IMG/VR virus record: IMGVR_UViG_3300020207_000202 | Location: 1-21,366 of that record | Strand: one strand, 5' to 3' | Source: a virus | Length of the DNA: 21,366 nt | Part shown: positions 1 through 8,857 of the stretch, in pieces | Layout of the letters: every line of letters begins with the position of its first letter | Numbering within the stretch: position 1 is the stretch's first letter | Translations under genes and position numbers: made by a program | Notes under the pieces: generated by a model | What the model was told of the DNA's origin: nothing | Databases searched by the model: none | What the model saw: only the letters and a program-made list of their open reading frames with translations

Positions 1-2
1 CA

Positions 3-200
3 ATGCTTGATAGATTGGCCAGATATATGGAAACAACTCAAATTGAGCATGGACGTGATGGTAATATTAATTCACTTGTAAATGCTGCAGCCAAGTTTGA
101 ACAAATTAGGAATTCTTATAAAGGAGCCTTTAGTGATATGAAGGAGGAACAAGAAAGCCAAGTTCGTGGTGGTGCAGGTTTAGCTTATGATCAAATGTAA
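3..200 (+). CDS. Unidentified phage protein, probably 3' part of a longer gene
   Basis: I do not recognise this gene. The visible 65 residues are hydrophilic and helical-looking, with a charged stretch near residues 30-52 and a Gly-rich end (RGGAGLAYDQM). The frame is open to the left edge of the window, so the Met at position 3 may be internal and the protein may begin outside. The gene lies just before the packaging genes. A terminase small subunit would often sit here, but no helix-turn-helix can be seen in the fragment, so I do not assign that role. Its TAA stop overlaps the ATG of the next small ORF by one base. Confidence 0.6.
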   Translation: MLDRLARYMETTQIEHGRDGNINSLVNAAAKFEQIRNSYKGAFSDMKEEQESQVRGGAGLAYDQM

Positions 201-325
201 TGACAAACAAAAAAGAAAACTGGGTCTTCTGTTATTGGGATGAACCCATTGATATAAAACCAAATAAAGAAAAGAATGAAAACAAAAATAGTCCCCGTAG
301 GAAAAAAGGTTCTAATAAAGGCTAA
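200..325 (+). CDS. Small 41-aa hypothetical protein overlapping the co-chaperonin start
   Basis: A short ORF starts at an ATG sharing one base with the stop of the preceding gene (TAATG), an arrangement this phage uses elsewhere (557, 10709, 21086). It encodes 41 residues beginning MTNKKENWVFCYWDEPIDIK, then a Lys/Asn-rich basic tail (RRKKGSNKG). The first 25 residues have an aromatic, protein-like composition. The last 50 bases overlap the start of the GroES-like gene in another frame, which argues for caution. No function can be assigned. It may be a real short gene translationally coupled to its upstream neighbour, or a chance ORF. Confidence 0.4.
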   Translation: MTNKKENWVFCYWDEPIDIKPNKEKNENKNSPRRKKGSNKG

Positions 326-557
326 AGAAGCAGAAAGAACTATACCTGGTACTAATATTATTATCCCAGATACAGCTTTAGAAAAAGTATATCAGGGATA
401 TGTTGTAGCTGTAGGTGCTGAAGTTGAAGAGATTAAATCTGGAGATTTTATTCAATATGCAGATTACTGTGTTCCAACAGAAATGAAACATGATGGTGAA
501 AAACATTTACTTATAAATGCTGGAGATGTTTTTGCTATAATTGAAAGCATTGAATAG
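276..557 (+). CDS. GroES-like co-chaperonin
   Basis: This 93-residue protein has the length and layout of the GroES/Cpn10 family. It has an N-terminal strand (KIVPVGKKVLIKAKEAE), a mobile-loop region around residues 18-32 with a hydrophobic III tripeptide at 28-30 followed by PDTA, a central GYVVAVG strand (41-47), the SGDFIQY turn (55-61), and a C-terminal INAGDVFAIIE strand (80-90). In the family the mobile loop docks on GroEL and caps the folding chamber. T4 gp31 is the known phage analogue needed for capsid protein folding. No GroEL partner lies in this window, so it probably works with the host chaperonin; that is inference. The segment where GroES has its roof hairpin looks short. Its stop overlaps the next start by one base. 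Confidence 0.85.
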   Translation: MKTKIVPVGKKVLIKAKEAERTIPGTNIIIPDTALEKVYQGYVVAVGAEVEEIKSGDFIQYADYCVPTEMKHDGEKHLLINAGDVFAIIESIE

Positions 558-2746
558 TGTTTATAGAAATCCCAACATATGAAGGTGGTCAATGGACTGT
601 AACAAACTTTGAAACAAGGCAAGATTTTTCTGAGTTTATACTATCTATATTTAAAGAACCCGGTCTATATAATTTTAATGAAACAAGCTTTTTATTTAAC
701 AAAGAAGCAATTCATTTTAATAAGGAAGGGTTTTACTGCGGTGCACCTTTTAGATCTAGAGATTTTATAGATTATTGGGATGATCAAAAAAATAAATGCC
801 GTGTGGGAGCTATCTATAAAGATGGTTCCCATACTTGGTATTTAACCCGTGATTATTACATGTGGTTAAACTTTCTTCCTATCTATGACAAGGAAGAAAA
901 GAAATATGGTTTTGCTAAAGTACGTGATGCTCAATATCACATGGCTCTTTATGAATTACTAGCAGAACTTAATCATAAACACTCTGCTATTCTAAAGAAA
1001 CGTCAGATTGCATCTTCTTACTTTCATATGGGTAAGATCATTAACACATACTGGTTTGAAGAAGGTAGTACGTGTAAGATTGGTGCATCATTAAAAGACT
1101 ATATCAATGATAAAGGTTCTTGGAAGTTTCTTGATGAATACAAGACATTTTTAAATGAGCACACGGCCTGGTATAGACCAAGTAACCCAGAGAAAGTATT
1201 GCTATGGCAACAGCAGATTGAAGTTAAAGTTGGTAATAGAAAAACGTCCAGAGGTCTTAAATCTAAGATACAAGGTGCTTCTTTTGAAAAGAATGCAACA
1301 ACTGGTGTAGGTGGTCCAACAACTTACTTCTTTCATGAAGAGGCTGGTATTGCCCCCAAGATGATGCAGACATATGAGTATTTGCGTCCTGCAATGTCTT
1401 CTGGTATGGTAACTACAGGTATGTTTATAGCCGCTGGTTCTGTGGGTGATCTTGATCAGTGTGAACCATTAAAGGAAATGATATTAAATCCTACCTCAAA
1501 TGATATATATGCTGTAGAAACTAATCTGATGGATGCAGACGGCACTATTGGATTAGCAGGCCTCTTTATACCAGAACAGTGGTCTATGCCTCCTCACATT
1601 GACAAGTATGGTAATTCACTTATAGAAGATGCATTAGAAGCAATTAGATTAGAAAGAGTAAAGTGGAAGGCTGATCTAAACCCTGAGCAATATCAACTGC
1701 GTATTTCTCAGAAACCAACCAATATTGCAGAAGCTTTTGCTTATAGAAAAGAATCAGTATTTCCTCAAGGTATTATATCTAAACAGCTTAAAAAGATTGA
1801 GGATAAAGATTATGCATATGAGCATATAGAACTTGAAAGAGTTCAAGATGGAATTATGGCTAAAAGATCAAACAAGTTACCTATCTCAGAGTTTCCTGTA
1901 AACAAGAAAGCTCAAGATAAAACGGGTTGTTTGGTTGTTTGGGAAAGACCTATATCTAATCCAGAGTTTGGTGCTTATTATGCATCCATTGACCCCGTAT
2001 CTGAAGGTAAAACAACTACATCAGATTCTTTATGTAGTATTTTTGTTTACAAGAATTCTGTAGAGATAACTAGGGAAACTCAAAACGGTCTTGAGCATTT
2101 TATTGAACCTGCTAAAATTGTAGCTGCTTGGTGTGGTAGATATGATGATATTAATAAAACACATGAGCAACTGGAATTAATTATAGAATGGTATAATGCT
2201 TGGACTCTTGTGGAGAACAACATATCTCTTTTTATACAGCATATGATTGCTAAGAAAAAACAAAAGTATCTGGTTCCTAAACAGCAAATTCTTTTCTTAA
2301 AAGACCTAGGAAGTAACAGAACTGTGTATCAAGAATATGGGTGGAAGAATACAGGTACGTTGTTTAAAAGCCACCTTATTTCTTATGCAATTGAATTCTT
2401 AAGAGAAGAGATTGACGTGGAGACAGATCAAGATGGAAATGTTTTAAATACAACTCTGGGTATTGAAAGAATACCGGATCCAATGTTACTTAAAGAAATG
2501 CTTGCATATTATCCTGGACTTAACGTGGATAGATTGGTAGCTTTTTCAGCATTAGTGGCTTTTTCAAAGATTCAAGAGTCAAATAGAGGATATTTGAAAA
2601 GAAGAGAGTCAGAATCAGACAATTCTTTGGATAATTCAAAAAATTTGTATAAATTAAAGTATAGTCCGTTTAAAAATTTAGGACGTGGTAAAACTACTCT
2701 TGGAGGTCATAAAATAAAAAGATCTGCATTTAAAAATATTAGATAA
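557..2746 (+). CDS. Terminase large subunit (DNA-packaging ATPase/nuclease)
   Basis: At 729 residues this fits phage TerL, the motor that translocates and cuts DNA at the portal. An ATPase region includes a Walker A-like KKRQIASS (147-154) and a Walker B-like YFFHEEAG (257-264) with paired glutamates. The C-terminal RNase H-like nuclease region shows YYASIDPVSEG with Asp479, LVENN with Glu553, and NVDRLVAF with Asp658, at the positions expected for the metal-binding acidic residues. The start is a GTG sharing one base with the TAG of the GroES-like gene; no ATG lies near the start of the frame, and residues from FIEIP onward look like native sequence. The portal follows after two bases, the usual TerL-portal order. 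Confidence 0.9.
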   Translation: MFIEIPTYEGGQWTVTNFETRQDFSEFILSIFKEPGLYNFNETSFLFNKEAIHFNKEGFYCGAPFRSRDFIDYWDDQKNKCRVGAIYKDGSHTWYLTRDYYMWLNFLPIYDKEEKKYGFAKVRDAQYHMALYELLAELNHKHSAILKKRQIASSYFHMGKIINTYWFEEGSTCKIGASLKDYINDKGSWKFLDEYKTFLNEHTAWYRPSNPEKVLLWQQQIEVKVGNRKTSRGLKSKIQGASFEKNATTGVGGPTTYFFHEEAGIAPKMMQTYEYLRPAMSSGMVTTGMFIAAGSVGDLDQCEPLKEMILNPTSNDIYAVETNLMDADGTIGLAGLFIPEQWSMPPHIDKYGNSLIEDALEAIRLERVKWKADLNPEQYQLRISQKPTNIAEAFAYRKESVFPQGIISKQLKKIEDKDYAYEHIELERVQDGIMAKRSNKLPISEFPVNKKAQDKTGCLVVWERPISNPEFGAYYASIDPVSEGKTTTSDSLCSIFVYKNSVEITRETQNGLEHFIEPAKIVAAWCGRYDDINKTHEQLELIIEWYNAWTLVENNISLFIQHMIAKKKQKYLVPKQQILFLKDLGSNRTVYQEYGWKNTGTLFKSHLISYAIEFLREEIDVETDQDGNVLNTTLGIERIPDPMLLKEMLAYYPGLNVDRLVAFSALVAFSKIQESNRGYLKRRESESDNSLDNSKNLYKLKYSPFKNLGRGKTTLGGHKIKRSAFKNIR

Positions 2747-2748
2747 AT

Positions 2749-5514
2749 ATGAAGGTATTCAATGCAATGCAATTAAAGAACGGTGCCAAAGCTGATAGCG
2801 GGTACCCAACCACGTCAAGCCTTACCCAGCCTTTGCAGTTTCTTCCTGCTAAAAAGAAAGATGAAAACTGGGCTGCTTGGAATTTGGACTGGCTGGAATT
2901 GCAGGGTATGCAATTCCTTAGACAAAATTCTAGAAAGCTTTTAAAAAACTACAAGCTTGCAAAAGGAATTATTGATAAGAGCGACTACATTGTAGAAGAA
3001 GACAATGAGTATAAAGATCTTGTAGATGTTCTTACTAAGGAGGATGAGTCAGCCTTAGAACTTAAATTTTACCCCATTATTCCAAATGTTGTAAACGTAC
3101 TATCTGGAGAATTCTCTAAAAGATTTTCAAAAGTTCAGTTTAGAGCTGTAGATGATTTGTCTTACAATGAAATGCTAGAGCAAAAAAGAATGATGATTGA
3201 AGAGAATCTATTAAGAGATGCTTCAAATAAACTAATGCTCAAGATGATTGAGATGGGTGCTGATCCTAATGATGAGCAATTCCAACAACAGCTAGCACCT
3301 GAAAATATTAAAACCCTTCCTGAAATTCAAGACTTCTTCAGTAAAGATTATAGATCACTGGTAGAAGAATGGGCTTCTCATCAATTGAATGTTGATGAAG
3401 AACGTTTTAAAATGCAAGAACTAGAAGAGCGTGCATTTAGAGATATGCTTATTACAGACAGAGAGTTCTGGCATTTTAGAATGCTTGAGGATGACTATGA
3501 GTTAGAGCTTTGGAATCCTGTACTTACATTCTATCAAAAGTCACCAGATGCCAGATATATATCCCAATCTAATTATGCGGGTAAAATGGATCTAATGACC
3601 GTTGCTGATGTAGTTGATAAGTATGGATATCTCATGAATGAAAAGCAATTAGAGTCTTTACAGGAGATCTATCCTGCTAAATCAGGTAGATATCAGGTAT
3701 CCGGTTATCAAAATGATGGCGCATACTATGATCCTACAAAGTCTCATGAATGGAACACAGGTTCACCAAGCTTGGCTTATAGACAATTTGTAAGTAATTG
3801 GAACAGTTCTCCTGAATATGGGGGTGATATCATCAGTTCTATTCTGAACGAGGGAGATGATTTACCTAATTGGGGGGAAGGGTCCTTAATGAGAGTCACC
3901 ACAGTTTATTGGAAAACTCAACGGAAAGTTGGACACCTTACTAAAATAACAGAAGAAGGGGAGGTAATTCAGGAGATCATTGATGAAACCTTTAAGGTTA
4001 CAGAAAAACCAATTTATGACACAACCATCTTTAAAAATAAAACTAAAAACAATCTAGTTCAAGGTGAGCATATTGATTGGATTTGGATTAATGAAGTATG
4101 GGGTGGTGTTAAGATTGGACCAAACTTACCTGCATTTTGGAAATCAGACGCAAGCAATAATATTAATCCTATTTATTTAGGTATTAATAGAGAAAAACCA
4201 GGAAAGATTCCTTTCCAATTTAAAGGTGATAACTCTTTGTATGGTTGCAAGCTTCCTGTAGAAGGACGCGTATTCTCTGACCGCAATACTAGATCTACAT
4301 CTCTTGTTGATCTAATGAAAGCGTATCAGGTTGGATACAACATGGTTAATAATCAGATTGCAGATATTCTAGTAGATGAACTAGGTACTGTAATTATGTT
4401 TGATCAAAACGCATTACCTAGACATTCTATGGGTGAAGATTGGGGTAGAGGAAATTATGCTAAAGCTTTTGTAGCAATGAAAGATTTCCAAATGCTTCCT
4501 TTGGACACATCCATTACAAACACAGAGAATGCAACAAACTTTAATCATTATCAGACTCTAAACATGGAGCAAACTAATAGATTAATGTCACGCATTCAGT
4601 TAGCTAATTATTTTAAACAACAAGCTTTTGATGCTATTGGTGTTAATCCGCAGAGACTAGGAGCACCAATGGGTAATGAAACGGCAACAGGTGTTACACA
4701 GGCTTTAAATCAGTCTTATGCACAAACTGAAATTTACTTTACGCAACACTCAGATCATTTAATGCCAAGAGTACATCAGATGCGTACTGATCTTGCGCAG
4801 TTTTATTATAGTACAAATCCTAGTGTAAGATTATCTTATATATCATCTGCTGCAGAAAAAGTAAACTTCCAAATTAACGGTACTGATCTTCTACTAAGGG
4901 ATTTTAACGTATTTGCTACAACTAAAACAAATCATAGAGCAATTCTTGACCAATTAAAACAATTGGCAATTCAAAATAATACTTCAGGCGCAAGCATCTA
5001 TGATCTTGGTAATATCATTAAAGCTGATTCTATTGCTGAAGTTTCTGATATCTTAAAAGATGCAGAAAGCAAACAACTGCAATTAAGAGAACAAGAAATG
5101 CAGCAGCAAAGAGAAATGCAAGAACAACAGCTTCAAGCTAAAGCTCAAGAGCAGCAAATGAAAATGCAATTTGACGCAGCAGAATCTGAGAAAGAAAGAC
5201 AAAAAGATCTTCAGGTTGCAGAAATTAGAGCTGCAGGATATGGAGCTATGGTTGATATTAATGAAAACAAAGTATCAGACTATCAAGATGCAATGAAGGA
5301 AATGAGAAGAACCAATGAGAGAAGAGAAGACTTTAGCTTTAAGAGAGAGCAGGCTTCTATAAAGAACTCTATGGAGAATTCTAAAATGCAAATTGAAAGA
5401 GAAAAATTAGCAGCTCAAAGAGAGGTTGCGGATAAACAACTTCAAATTGCAAGAGAGAATAAGAACAAGTATGATGTTCAAGGTTCTAAGTCTAAGAAAG
5501 AAGATAAAAAATAA
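2749..5514 (+). CDS. Portal protein (head-tail connector, long form)
   Basis: Called from its position directly after TerL, its large size and its composition. The 921 residues begin with a Trp-rich, charged region (DENWAAWNLDWLELQGMQF) and continue through a long mixed region with FKGDNSLYGCKLPVEG (about 485-500), consistent with a portal core. From roughly residue 772 to 915 the chain becomes a Gln/Glu/Lys/Met-rich coiled coil (EMQQQREMQEQQLQAKAQEQ), ending in a Lys-rich tail. Portals form the dodecameric ring through which DNA enters the head. The long coiled coil resembles the C-terminal barrel/helical extension of large portals such as that of P22; that comparison is inference. No catalytic residues are expected. 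Confidence 0.8.
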   Translation: MKVFNAMQLKNGAKADSGYPTTSSLTQPLQFLPAKKKDENWAAWNLDWLELQGMQFLRQNSRKLLKNYKLAKGIIDKSDYIVEEDNEYKDLVDVLTKEDESALELKFYPIIPNVVNVLSGEFSKRFSKVQFRAVDDLSYNEMLEQKRMMIEENLLRDASNKLMLKMIEMGADPNDEQFQQQLAPENIKTLPEIQDFFSKDYRSLVEEWASHQLNVDEERFKMQELEERAFRDMLITDREFWHFRMLEDDYELELWNPVLTFYQKSPDARYISQSNYAGKMDLMTVADVVDKYGYLMNEKQLESLQEIYPAKSGRYQVSGYQNDGAYYDPTKSHEWNTGSPSLAYRQFVSNWNSSPEYGGDIISSILNEGDDLPNWGEGSLMRVTTVYWKTQRKVGHLTKITEEGEVIQEIIDETFKVTEKPIYDTTIFKNKTKNNLVQGEHIDWIWINEVWGGVKIGPNLPAFWKSDASNNINPIYLGINREKPGKIPFQFKGDNSLYGCKLPVEGRVFSDRNTRSTSLVDLMKAYQVGYNMVNNQIADILVDELGTVIMFDQNALPRHSMGEDWGRGNYAKAFVAMKDFQMLPLDTSITNTENATNFNHYQTLNMEQTNRLMSRIQLANYFKQQAFDAIGVNPQRLGAPMGNETATGVTQALNQSYAQTEIYFTQHSDHLMPRVHQMRTDLAQFYYSTNPSVRLSYISSAAEKVNFQINGTDLLLRDFNVFATTKTNHRAILDQLKQLAIQNNTSGASIYDLGNIIKADSIAEVSDILKDAESKQLQLREQEMQQQREMQEQQLQAKAQEQQMKMQFDAAESEKERQKDLQVAEIRAAGYGAMVDINENKVSDYQDAMKEMRRTNERREDFSFKREQASIKNSMENSKMQIEREKLAAQREVADKQLQIARENKNKYDVQGSKSKKEDKK

Positions 5515-5663
5515 ACCTTCTAAATATATTTACATAAAGAAAAAATATAGATAGCTATATACTGCACAAAATCAAAAACATTAGTTGCATTTTGTAAGTT
5601 TAATAGCAAAAATTTTTTTATATTGTATATGTAACTATTAGTAATTACAAAACCAACGATATT
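5515..5663 (+). other. AT-rich intergenic region upstream of the scaffold-like gene
   Basis: These 149 bases between the portal and the scaffold-like gene hold no convincing ORF. They contain a short AT hairpin (5545-5550 pairing with 5555-5560), a second possible 7-bp pairing (ACAAAAT with ATTTTGT near 5566-5594), and the promoter-like motif at 5613-5632. No U-tract terminator can be seen after the portal gene. Confidence 0.5.
5613..5632 (+). promoter_or_regulatory. Promoter-like motif, copy 1 (before scaffold-like gene and MCP)
   Basis: A T-run followed by TATATTGTATATGT, 31 bases before the ATG of the 431-aa gene. The same arrangement occurs at 11203 and 12586, each time in an intergenic gap close before a gene. 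Shared form: TTTTT, G or T, TATATT, R, T, M, TATGT. It does not match the Bacteroidota TTG/TAnnTTTG consensus well, so it may be a phage-specific late promoter; that is inference. Confidence 0.5.
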
Positions 5664-6959
5664 ATGGCAACAGAAACTAAAACAGTAGAGAGCAAAGTAG
5701 CTCAAGTAGATATTGATTTAGATTCTCTTTTTGATGGTGCAGCTGGTGCAGATAGCGTAACAGTCCCAGAAGAAAGTAAACCTAAATCTGTATTTAGCAA
5801 ACCAACAGTAGATGCGGACTTCTCTTTTACAGAACCAAAAGATTCAGAAGATTCAGAAGATTTAGAAGATTCTAAAGATTCTGAAGATGTTAAAGATGTT
5901 GAGGAGTCAACAGAAAATAAAAAGTCTGAAACCAAGGAAAGTGCAGAAGATGTTTTTAAAGCACTTGACGAGGATGAAGATGAAGAGGATGAGAAAAAAG
6001 AAACAAGAGGAAGAAAAAAGATTTCTGGAATAAGCGATGTATTTAACAAGCTTATTAAAGAAGACAAGATTGTTCCTTTTGATGATGATAAACCGCTGGA
6101 AGAATATTCAGCAAAAGACTGGGAAGAACTCATTGAAGCTAACTTAGAAGAGAGAGCTCATCAGGTTAGAAGAGAGACACCCAAACAGTTCTTTGAAAGT
6201 TTACCACAAGAACTCCAGATTGCTGCACGTTACGTGGCTGATGGAGGTACAGATCTGAAAGGTCTATTTTCAACTTTAGCTCAAGCGGAAACAAAGAAAA
6301 CGCTTGATGTTAAATCTGAAAGAGATCAAGAAATTATTATCAGAGATTACCTTCAAGCTACAGGATACGGAACAGCAGAAGAGATTGCAGAGGAGATTGA
6401 AGTTTGGAAAGACTTAGGAAAGCTTGAACAACAAGCCGCTAAGTTCAAACCAAAGTTGGACAAAATGCAAGAAAAGGTTGTTGCACAGAAATTGCAAGAA
6501 CAAGAAATGCGTAAAAGACAACAAGAACAAGCTTCTCAACAATACATGGAGAACGTATATAATACCCTTAAAGATGGTGCTTTGGGTGATTTAAAAGTTG
6601 ATAGAAAGACTCAGTCTATGCTATACAACGGTTTAGTTCAACCAAACTATCCTTCTGTAAGTGGTAGAAATACAAACTTGTTAGGTCACTTGCTTGAAAA
6701 GTATCAGTTTGTTGAACCAAACTATACACTAATTTCAGAAGCACTGTGGTTGTTATCTGATCCTGATGGATACAAATCCAAGATCATGGAGAAAGGAGCA
6801 CAAAAGAGTGTAGAGAAAACGGTAAGAAAGCTTAAGACTGAACAAGCAAATGCTGGTGGTTCCTCTCTTGGAGTAGAGCAACGTGAAGAAGATACTAAAA
6901 CACGCAGCTCTTCAAAAAGAAAGATTCCTAGAAGCAATAACATATTTAAAAGGTTTTAA
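5664..6959 (+). CDS. Putative capsid scaffolding protein
   Basis: Assigned mainly from position between portal and MCP and from composition. The 431 residues contain a low-complexity acidic tract (about 57-113) built on DSE/DSK repeats and a run of Asp/Glu, a basic patch (KKETRGRKKIS, 111-121), a folded-looking middle (150-250), a Gln/Lys/Glu-rich probable coiled coil (about 250-295), and a strongly basic C-terminus (RSSSKRKIPRSNNIFKRF). Scaffolding proteins are typically highly charged, helical and end in a basic segment that contacts the inner capsid, which fits. No protease motif is visible. The ATG is preceded by an AT-rich leader, with the promoter-like motif 31 bases upstream. Other possibilities are an internal head protein or a portal-associated protein. 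Confidence 0.55.
   Translation: MATETKTVESKVAQVDIDLDSLFDGAAGADSVTVPEESKPKSVFSKPTVDADFSFTEPKDSEDSEDLEDSKDSEDVKDVEESTENKKSETKESAEDVFKALDEDEDEEDEKKETRGRKKISGISDVFNKLIKEDKIVPFDDDKPLEEYSAKDWEELIEANLEERAHQVRRETPKQFFESLPQELQIAARYVADGGTDLKGLFSTLAQAETKKTLDVKSERDQEIIIRDYLQATGYGTAEEIAEEIEVWKDLGKLEQQAAKFKPKLDKMQEKVVAQKLQEQEMRKRQQEQASQQYMENVYNTLKDGALGDLKVDRKTQSMLYNGLVQPNYPSVSGRNTNLLGHLLEKYQFVEPNYTLISEALWLLSDPDGYKSKIMEKGAQKSVEKTVRKLKTEQANAGGSSLGVEQREEDTKTRSSSKRKIPRSNNIFKRF
5841..5903 (+). repeat. Seven imperfect 9-bp tandem units encoding an acidic tract
   Basis: The unit GATTCAGAA (Asp-Ser-Glu) is repeated seven times with drift: two exact copies, then GATTTAGAA, GATTCTAAA, GATTCTGAA, GATGTTAAA and a last GATGTTGAG. 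It lies inside the scaffold-like gene and keeps the frame, so copy-number change would lengthen or shorten the acidic arm without breaking the protein. Confidence 0.75.
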
Positions 6960-6997
6960 CTAAAAAACAAATAATAATCAATTAATAACAATCAATT

Positions 6998-8614
6998 ATG
7001 GCAACTCCTGTTTTAAACAATGGAATTTTCCTAAGAGATACTAGCTACAAAGCAAGTTCTCATGTTGATTCTTATCACCTTACCCAGATGCTTGGTTCTG
7101 CCGAGCCTATGGATATGGGACCAGTTGATCTTTGGGCTATGACCCAGAAGGTAGAAATGCCTTTGTATCAAATGGCTTCTTTTGGTGGAAAGAATACAAT
7201 CTTGGTAGACAACGCACGTGGTGAGTACAAATGGCAAACTCCTATCGCTCAAGATTTACCTTTTGTTGTAGCTGACATTGAGCCAGCAAATGACGCAAAA
7301 GGTGTTGATGGTACTACCTTCAAGATCAAGCTTTCTAAAAGAGCTTTTGGTCACGGTGATATCATTACTTATGATAAGTACAATGGTTTGGAAATGTACA
7401 TCACTGCTGATGACATTATTCCTGCTGGTGACGGATTCATCTACACTGTTCAGTTGGTAAACAACAACAGTGCTGTTTCTTTAGATAACTCTTACTTGGC
7501 TGCTGGAACTAAGTACTTCAGAAAAGGTTCTGCACGTGGTGAATACGGTGAGAGATTCTCTGACATTGAAACTGGTTCTGGATTCCGTGAGTTCTACAAC
7601 TTTGTTGGTGGAGCTGAAGCACACGTACACTACTCTATTTCTAGCCGCGCTGATTTGATGATCAAAGGTGGTTTGAATGCTGATGGTACTGTGCCTGTAA
7701 CGGAAATCTGGAGAAACTTTGATGAAAGCGGTAACCCTTCTGTTTCTTCTATTGAAGAATTGGTAGCTAGCATGGGTAAAGCTGGTGCACGTCAAGCATT
7801 TGAAGAAGGTAGATTAAGCAGAACTTTCGTTACTAATATGGAAGCAGCTCACCTTAGCAAAATTGCTAATGACATTGAAACTTACCTCATGTGGGGTAAA
7901 GGTGGTAAGGTTAAGCAAGACGGACCAGATGATATCAGATTGTCTGTAGGTTTGTGGGCTCAATTGGATAACTCATTCAAGAGAGTATACAACAAATCTT
8001 CTTTCACTCTTGATATGTTCAAGTCTGAATTGTACAACTTCTACCAAGGTAAAGTAGAATTTAAAGGACCAGACCCACAGCGTTCTTTGGTTGTTCAAAC
8101 TGGTATCGGTGGTATGCAGTTGATCAACAAGGCTATTGCTGATGAGGTATATGGTTCTGGTTTAGTTCAGAATGCATCTGACATTGGTGCTGTTAAAGGT
8201 AGTGGTATGGATCTTGACTTCGGTTTTGCTTACACCAGCTTCACTATTCCTTTCTTGGCAAATGTTAAGTTTGTATTGAATCCTGCATTTGATAATCTTC
8301 ACACTAATGATGTTGAGAATCCATTGATTGATGGACGTCCTTTGAGCTCTTACAGCTTCATCATCTTTGACGTGACTGAAAATGGTAATGATAACATTCA
8401 CTTGTTGAAGTTGTCTTGGGATAACCAATTGAAGTGGTTCTACCAAAACGGTACTATGGACTACATGGGACGTACTCAAGGCTTTGCTTCTTCTGGTAAC
8501 TTTAATGGTTACAGAGTTTACATGACTCAAACCATGCCAGCAGTATGGGTGAAAGATCCTACCAAAGTGTTGAAAATTGTTATGAGAAACCCTGTAACTG
8601 GTGGTTCATTCTAA
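6998..8614 (+). CDS. Major capsid protein
   Basis: Called from position (portal, scaffold-like, then this), its 538-residue size, and strongly biased codon use. Leu is mostly TTG, Gly GGT and Arg often CGT, and Asn, Phe and Tyr codons often end in C, unlike the AGA/TTA-rich packaging genes; this marks a highly expressed protein. The N-terminal region includes GKNTILVDNARGEYKWQTP (about 68-86). The chain then alternates strands and Gly-rich turns and ends in a compact region with VWVKDPTKVLKIVMRNP. An HK97-like fold is the family expectation but cannot be proven by eye. A terminator 18 bases after the stop closes the unit. The ATG leader is AATCAATT with no Shine-Dalgarno. Confidence 0.8.
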   Translation: MATPVLNNGIFLRDTSYKASSHVDSYHLTQMLGSAEPMDMGPVDLWAMTQKVEMPLYQMASFGGKNTILVDNARGEYKWQTPIAQDLPFVVADIEPANDAKGVDGTTFKIKLSKRAFGHGDIITYDKYNGLEMYITADDIIPAGDGFIYTVQLVNNNSAVSLDNSYLAAGTKYFRKGSARGEYGERFSDIETGSGFREFYNFVGGAEAHVHYSISSRADLMIKGGLNADGTVPVTEIWRNFDESGNPSVSSIEELVASMGKAGARQAFEEGRLSRTFVTNMEAAHLSKIANDIETYLMWGKGGKVKQDGPDDIRLSVGLWAQLDNSFKRVYNKSSFTLDMFKSELYNFYQGKVEFKGPDPQRSLVVQTGIGGMQLINKAIADEVYGSGLVQNASDIGAVKGSGMDLDFGFAYTSFTIPFLANVKFVLNPAFDNLHTNDVENPLIDGRPLSSYSFIIFDVTENGNDNIHLLKLSWDNQLKWFYQNGTMDYMGRTQGFASSGNFNGYRVYMTQTMPAVWVKDPTKVLKIVMRNPVTGGSF

Positions 8615-8632
8615 TAACAGATATTAATAACC

Positions 8633-8669
8633 AAAAGGGGAGGTGGGTAAAACCTCCTCCCTTTTTTTT
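8633..8669 (+). terminator. Rho-independent terminator after the major capsid gene
   Basis: A G-rich arm (AAAAGGGGAGGTGGGT) and a complementary C-rich arm (ACCTCCTCCC) form a strong stem with small bulges around a short A-rich loop, followed by eight Ts at 8662-8669. The As before the stem could make it work in both directions. It lies 18 bases past the MCP stop. Confidence 0.85.
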
Positions 8670-8682
8670 AAATTAAAATACC

Positions 8683-8841
8683 ATGGCCCTTGATAAATTT
8701 AAACAAAAAAACCGTGATGAGGTTCTTGACAAAGCGTCAAGATCAGAGCATGGCTTAGCCAAATTTGCTCACTTAAATGAACTAGTTAAATATATTAACG
8801 CTTTAGAACAAAGAATTGCAGCTCTTGAAGAAGCTAATTAA
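8683..8841 (+). CDS. Small 52-aa helical protein after the capsid gene
   Basis: A short ORF beginning MALDKFKQKNRDEVLDKASR and ending in a heptad-like helix (LNELVKYINALEQRIAALEE, 31-50), consistent with a small coiled-coil protein. The ATG follows an AT-rich leader (AAATTAAAATACC) typical of this phage's starts and lies 13 bases beyond the MCP terminator, so it would be expressed by read-through or from a weak unseen promoter. I do not recognise a family. Its position next to MCP would suit a small head-associated or assembly-assisting protein, but that is only inference. Composition and leader make it a credible gene. Confidence 0.6.
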   Translation: MALDKFKQKNRDEVLDKASRSEHGLAKFAHLNELVKYINALEQRIAALEEAN

Positions 8842-8857
8842 TTTTAAAGCAGTTTTA

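Noticed and set aside
5702-6133. Antisense Ser-rich 143-aa open frame opposite the scaffold-like gene
   Set aside because: It is the mirror of GAA/GAT-rich repeats (Ser/Leu runs) and has no independent support.
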